NCBI GenBank assembly: GCA_038253825.1
Contig: JBBSGT010000015.1
Span: 1-27,851, forward strand
Direction: 5' to 3'
From: JACDET01 sp038253825
GTDB taxonomy: Bacteria > Patescibacteriota > Microgenomatia > Levybacterales > UBA12049
DNA: 27,851 nucleotides
The notes beneath the pieces are model-generated. The model was not told the origin of the DNA. It ran no database searches and saw only the letters and a program-made list of their open reading frames with translations. Shown piece by piece: positions 24,679 to 27,851 of the stretch (position 1 is the stretch's first letter; each line of letters opens with the position of its first letter). The position numbers and the translations under genes were made by a program.

Positions 24679-24708
24679 AATATATGAGTAGGGAGAGTGC
24701 TAAGTCAA
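24679..24708 (-). promoter_or_regulatory. Promoter of the propeller-protein gene
   Basis: Minus strand: TTGACT (24708-24703, 5/6), 18 bases, TATATT (24684-24679, 5/6). Transcription would start about 15 bases before the ATG at 24655. Immediately next to the decamer repeats at 24721, so a repressor bound there could also affect this promoter. Confidence 0.5.
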
Positions 24709-24720
24709 CTTTTCACAAAT

Positions 24721-24760
24721 TTTGTATACTATTGCATACTATTGTTAATTATTGTATACT
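24721..24760. repeat. Four tandem 10-bp repeats, probable operator
   Basis: TTTGTATACT, ATTGCATACT, ATTGTTAATT, ATTGTATACT in direct tandem. A 10-bp period puts each copy on the same face of the helix. The last copy contains TATACT (24755-24760), and TTGCAT (24732-24737) lies 17 bases before it, so the array overlaps a likely promoter of the HTH/PIN pair. Autoregulation by the HTH protein is the simplest reading. Confidence 0.55.
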
Positions 24761-24822
24761 CTTCTCATAGGCTTAATTATGCCTCTTTACTCCTTATTTC
24801 AGAGGTTTTAAGATAGATATCT

Positions 24823-25104
24823 ATGGATAATTTACTCAGCGTCAAACAGGTTGCCTTTATGCTAAGAGTTCATCCGCTTACTGTCCGGCGGTATATTGCC
24901 AGCAAAAGATTGAAAGCAGTAAAGGTTGGCGGTAATGTCCGGGTCGAAGAAAAAGCATTACAAGATTTTCACAAGGAGGTGGAAACACCTGAACCGACTA
25001 CCAAAGTTTTTAAAAATACCCGCCTTTTGGACAAACAATTTACTCGGGACGATCCGCTCCTCCGACTCGAAGGACGAGGTGCTGGAATTGTGTTGGAAAA
25101 ATAA
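24823..25104 (+). CDS. Helix-turn-helix (excisionase/MerR-type) protein, probable antitoxin
   Basis: A 93-residue protein with an N-terminal winged-helix DNA-binding domain of the excisionase family (LLSVKQVAFMLRVHPLTVRR, then RLKAVKVGGNVRVEEKALQD, residues 4-48). The C-terminal half is charged, with KNTRLLDKQFTRDDPLLRLE and a Gly-rich end, resembling the toxin-binding tails of antitoxins. The next gene, five bases downstream, looks like a PIN-domain protein, so this is probably a toxin-antitoxin pair. Alternatively it regulates the divergent propeller gene. The ATG at 24823 has no clear Shine-Dalgarno sequence. Confidence 0.7.
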   Translation: MDNLLSVKQVAFMLRVHPLTVRRYIASKRLKAVKVGGNVRVEEKALQDFHKEVETPEPTTKVFKNTRLLDKQFTRDDPLLRLEGRGAGIVLEK

Positions 25105-25109
25105 TAATT

Positions 25110-25529
25110 ATGATAAGTAAAAAAGTATATATCGCATCTGATGCATTTGTTGCTTTTATGGATAGAGCTCATGTCAAACATGTGCAGGCGGCTGCATACT
25201 TCAGATATTTCGCCCAAGAAAATTATCAGATCTACTCCACCATTGTTAGCATTAATGAAACATACACAACTTCCTACAATACCATCAGTCCTTCCCTCGC
25301 CCGTGATTTCCTGCGAGTCTTGGCACTGAGTTCTGTGAACGTCATATATCCCGAAGCAGCAGATATGAAAACCTCTATCAGGACGCTTGAAACAAGCAAC
25401 TCTGTCGATATGACATTTGCCAAGGCGCTTATGGCAGCTGTCTGTAACAAAAAGAGTATCCCGCAAATCGCGACGTTTGAATATCTGCATGCGTTGTTTG
25501 GATTACAACTTTTCTATCTTCCGATGTAG
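25110..25529 (+). CDS. PIN-domain-like protein, probable toxin
   Basis: A 139-residue protein with the layout of a PIN-domain ribonuclease: a first strand and acidic residues (VYIASDAFVAFMDRAHVKHV, about 6-25), a helix with the family's conserved glutamate (VSINETYTTSY, about 46-56), then VDMTFAKALMAAV (about 96) with an aspartate, and IATFEYLHALFGLQLF near the end, matching the usual tFD..f...g...l. The last position is Glu in place of the common Asp, and the first strand has SD where the family usually has D(T/S), so activity is uncertain. It is five bases behind the HTH gene, with which it probably forms a VapBC-like module in which the toxin cleaves RNA. The distant match makes this a family-level call only. 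Confidence 0.55.
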   Translation: MISKKVYIASDAFVAFMDRAHVKHVQAAAYFRYFAQENYQIYSTIVSINETYTTSYNTISPSLARDFLRVLALSSVNVIYPEAADMKTSIRTLETSNSVDMTFAKALMAAVCNKKSIPQIATFEYLHALFGLQLFYLPM

Positions 25530-25549
25530 ACCTCAGGGCTTTGGATACA

Positions 25550-25555
25550 TATAAT
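25550..25555 (+). promoter_or_regulatory. -10 box of the second surface module, leaderless layout
   Basis: Perfect TATAAT followed by exactly six bases and the ATG at 25562. A possible -35 is TAGACC (25527-25532, 17-base spacer). Confidence 0.5.
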
Positions 25556-25561
25556 AAAGGT

Positions 25562-26638
25562 ATGCTAAAAAAGTTACTGTCCAGACTTATCGTTGTACTT
25601 CTCGTCTTGCAGATGCTGCTCGTTAGTTCTCCGCAAGCATTGGCAACAGAACCAAGTAGTAGCAACTACAAAATCCAGAACTATTCCTTTGGCGCGGGAG
25701 GGACGGTCAATAGTACATCAACCAATTTCGGACTTAATGGTGTTGCGGGTGAAGTGGAATTCGGAAGACAATCAAGTACGAACTTCAAAAATGGTGGCGG
25801 TCTCACCTATCTCATGAAATCCAATGTCCCTAGTGCACCAACATTTACTAATCCGTCCAGTAATTATGAGCGGTTGAAATTTGTCATTAACACTTCGAAT
25901 AATCCAACTGATACGAAGTTCGCTATCCAAGTAAGTACTGATAGTAGTTTTGCAACAAATATCAAATATGTCAAAAGTGACAATACCCTTGGTACATCGT
26001 TAACCACAACCGACTACCAAACCTACACAACATGGGGTGGTGCTTCAGGAAATTATCTTACAGGCCTTACGCCAAACACTACCTATTATATGCGGGTAAA
26101 AGCCAAACAAGGGAATTTTACCGAAAGCGAATATGGCCCTTCTGCTTTCGCAATGACTGTAGACCCTTCGCTTACATTTACCGTTAGCTCTAGTAGTATA
26201 AATTTCAATAATCTTAATTCCGGCAATTCGTATAATGACACGCAATCTACAAGGCTCCATACATCGACAAATGCTTATAATGGATACCTTGTGACCGCGT
26301 ATGAGACAGGGATATTGACCTCACCAACCGATACTATCGCTGACTATAATGGAACTAATTCTTCTCCGACTAATTGGTCGGGAACTGGGTTTGGCTATAC
26401 GACAGATGACAGCTCATTGGTGGGTGGCACTGCAGATCGATTCACAAATGGTGGTCCTAAGTATGCACAATTCGCACACGGATCTCCTGGGGATCCGGTA
26501 GCAGATCATCCAGGACCGGTAACAACTAGTATTACTGATGAACAATTTAACATCGGCTATCGGGTAACAACGTCAAATACAAATAAAGCAGCACGATATA
26601 CAACAACCGTTATATATACAGTTGTACCGAGTTATTAA
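25562..26638 (+). CDS. Secreted surface protein with fibronectin-III-like and WxL-like domains, module 2
   Basis: A 358-residue exported protein. Signal peptide with cleavage near QALA (about residue 29), a SSSNYKIQNYSFGAGGTVNS segment, a fibronectin type III-like domain (VPSAPTFTNPSS... to LTPNTTYYMRVKA, about 92-200), and a C-terminal beta-sandwich starting LTFTVSSSSINFNNLNSGNS and ending TTTVIYTVVPSY. The last domain matches the pattern of the 8083 protein and recalls WxL-type surface domains. No membrane anchor or sorting signal is present, so it is probably held by its partner at 26725. An in-frame TTG at 25541 exists, but TATAAT six bases before the ATG at 25562 supports the later start. 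Confidence 0.7.
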   Translation: MLKKLLSRLIVVLLVLQMLLVSSPQALATEPSSSNYKIQNYSFGAGGTVNSTSTNFGLNGVAGEVEFGRQSSTNFKNGGGLTYLMKSNVPSAPTFTNPSSNYERLKFVINTSNNPTDTKFAIQVSTDSSFATNIKYVKSDNTLGTSLTTTDYQTYTTWGGASGNYLTGLTPNTTYYMRVKAKQGNFTESEYGPSAFAMTVDPSLTFTVSSSSINFNNLNSGNSYNDTQSTRLHTSTNAYNGYLVTAYETGILTSPTDTIADYNGTNSSPTNWSGTGFGYTTDDSSLVGGTADRFTNGGPKYAQFAHGSPGDPVADHPGPVTTSITDEQFNIGYRVTTSNTNKAARYTTTVIYTVVPSY

Positions 26639-26709
26639 CGATTTCATTAAGTTATACAATAAAGAACAGAGAGTAATGACAGTTATATATTCTATACGAT
26701 ATATTTAGA

Positions 26710-26715
26710 TACAAT
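26710..26715 (+). promoter_or_regulatory. -10 box upstream of the second DUF916-like gene
   Basis: TACAAT (5/6), nine bases before the ATG at 26725. It could give a nearly leaderless mRNA separate from that of the gene before it. No good -35 is seen. Confidence 0.3.
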
Positions 26716-26724
26716 AAGAAGTCT

Positions 26725-27681
26725 ATGAAAAATAATTATACCTACTTAAATATAAATAAAGTGATAAATCTGTATCATGTTTTGTGTCTCTTTGCCTGTC
26801 TGATTCTCTTCTTTATTCTCAACTCAACGACAGCATATGCTGCCAAACAAACAATTCGGGTCTCCCCCGTCATCATAAACTTGCAACTATCACCAGGCAA
26901 AACGCTCTCTCAGAAAGTAACCATTGAAAATCTCACTAGCACACCACTTCCCCTTCGTGCTTCACTCAATGACTTTGTCACGGGTGGGGAGGATGGAGGA
27001 TATGTGTTTGCGGATACCAAGACAAATCCACTACTCAAGTGGATCAAACTGAGTGACGACGAATTTATACTCAGCCCCAAGGAAAAGAAGAAAATCACTA
27101 TGACCATTAAAATGCCGTCATCCATTCCTGTTGGTGGATATTATGGTATCCTCTTTTTTGAACCGGTTGTGCAATCTGTGGTAACGAACGCAACCCAAGT
27201 CCATACAAAAGTCGGCGTTTTGATGCTTGCAAATCTTGGAGTACCAGATAATGGCGGTAAAAAAGCGGACATCCTTACCTTCACACCCCAGCAACTTTCC
27301 CAAGATGGCACCATACCTTTTACTTTGCGAGTTCAAAATACTTCCTTGAATTTCTTTACTGCCAAACCAATCCTGACACTAACACCAATTCTCAGCACAA
27401 AAAAACAGACAGCACCAATTTATCTGGAAGAAAAACTTATCTTCCCTGATAAAGTACGACGATGGACAGATGATCAGACAATGCATGATTTGTCCCCTAA
27501 TATATATAAGGTACATTTAGCTGTTTCGACAGGAAATGGAAACACCGTTATAACTGATCGATATTTTGTAGTTTTTCCTCTCATCAAGTTTTTGGTTAGA
27601 CTGGGAATCTTTTTGATAATTATCTTTCTTATAATAAAACGAAAGCGTCTGGGGAAAGTTGCGAATGCTCTTTTTCCGTAG
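26725..27681 (+). CDS. DUF916-like membrane-anchored surface protein, module 2
   Basis: A 318-residue protein with a signal peptide (cleavage near TAYA, about residue 38), a first beta-sandwich beginning IRVSPVIINLQLSPGKTLSQ with VTIENLTSTPLPL, a second one with IPFTLRVQNTSLNFFTAKP, and a C-terminal membrane helix (about 285-306) followed by a basic tail KRKRLGKVANALF. This matches the layout of the 8849 protein and the DUF916 family. It follows the 25562 gene by 86 bases and probably anchors that protein at the membrane. Overall similarity to the 8849 protein is at the motif level only, so the two modules diverged long ago or were acquired separately. Confidence 0.75.
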   Translation: MKNNYTYLNINKVINLYHVLCLFACLILFFILNSTTAYAAKQTIRVSPVIINLQLSPGKTLSQKVTIENLTSTPLPLRASLNDFVTGGEDGGYVFADTKTNPLLKWIKLSDDEFILSPKEKKKITMTIKMPSSIPVGGYYGILFFEPVVQSVVTNATQVHTKVGVLMLANLGVPDNGGKKADILTFTPQQLSQDGTIPFTLRVQNTSLNFFTAKPILTLTPILSTKKQTAPIYLEEKLIFPDKVRRWTDDQTMHDLSPNIYKVHLAVSTGNGNTVITDRYFVVFPLIKFLVRLGIFLIIIFLIIKRKRLGKVANALFP

Positions 27682-27824
27682 AAGGTGCAATACATTTTGT
27701 GCATAAGTATATAGAACCGGTGCAGAGGTTTTTGAGGGCAACAAAAAAGCAGAGAACAGGGTACTATTAAATTTGTGAACCAAACAATACCTTTTAGTGT
27801 CTCTGCTTCTGTGCCAATCATAGC

Positions 27825-27851
27825 AAAGGAGGCGATGCAATACAAAGAACA
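27825..27851 (+). CDS. Possible start of a rightward gene at the window edge
   Basis: AAAGGAGGCGAT at 27825-27836 closely matches the complement of the 16S rRNA end. An ATG at 27835 gives MQYKE to the edge, but it is only two bases from the Shine-Dalgarno core, which is short. The frame is also open upstream to 27736, so an earlier GTG (27775 or 27811) is possible. Too little is visible to name it. Confidence 0.25.

Noticed and set aside
27474..27845. Leftward ORFs of 107 and 123 codons at the right end
   Set aside because: They overlap the end of the DUF916-like gene in antisense, have no ribosome site and no recognisable features.

Overview
The window looks like a chromosomal segment of a Candidate Phyla Radiation (Patescibacteria) bacterium, probably Microgenomates-like. 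This is inferred from the gene set and style, not from a marker tree: an aberrant leucyl-tRNA synthetase, a ComEC cut into two genes beside ComEA, small CxxC zinc-ribbon proteins, very large phage-fibre-like surface proteins, and many starts that look leaderless (a -10 box exactly six bases before ATG). The DNA is AT-rich with the normal stop codons TAA, TAG and TGA.

Positions 1-7780 are mostly housekeeping and DNA uptake: the 5' end of a leftward gene, an unknown Cys-containing protein, an ornithine-cyclodeaminase-like protein, a secreted metallo-beta-lactamase that matches the missing C-terminal domain of ComEC, a small coiled-coil protein, comEC, comEA and leuS. LeuS carries three in-frame insertions made from a 7-bp tandem repeat (GGAGAAT), which also occurs at several other sites in both orientations.

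Positions 8083-27681 are a cell-surface region. It is bracketed by two similar two-gene modules (8083-9886 and 25562-27681), each a secreted WxL-like protein followed by a DUF916-like protein with a C-terminal membrane anchor. Between them are two giant fibre-like proteins of about 1450 and 1530 residues that share an N-terminal FQGxL...EMTPR domain and a DxAExY...GDVV domain. One has an ordinary signal peptide and a seven-bladed propeller. The other instead has a cytoplasmic region with two tandem SAM-like DNA-binding domains of tyrosine-recombinase type, no catalytic domain, and then a membrane span. An O-antigen-ligase/TPR membrane protein follows it and may glycosylate surface proteins. 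A LytR_C-domain protein, a zinc-ribbon protein, a tiny CxxC protein, a 24-codon ORF with the best ribosome binding site in the window, and an HTH/PIN-like toxin-antitoxin pair complete the region.

A 1.54-kb stretch without genes (9887-11427) lies directly upstream of the DNA-binding-domain/fibre fusion and contains exact 12-14-bp repeats, palindromes and hairpins. The most original candidates are this fusion with its gene-free upstream region, the heptamer repeats that have entered coding sequence (including signal peptides), and the fixed -10/N6/ATG promoter layout.
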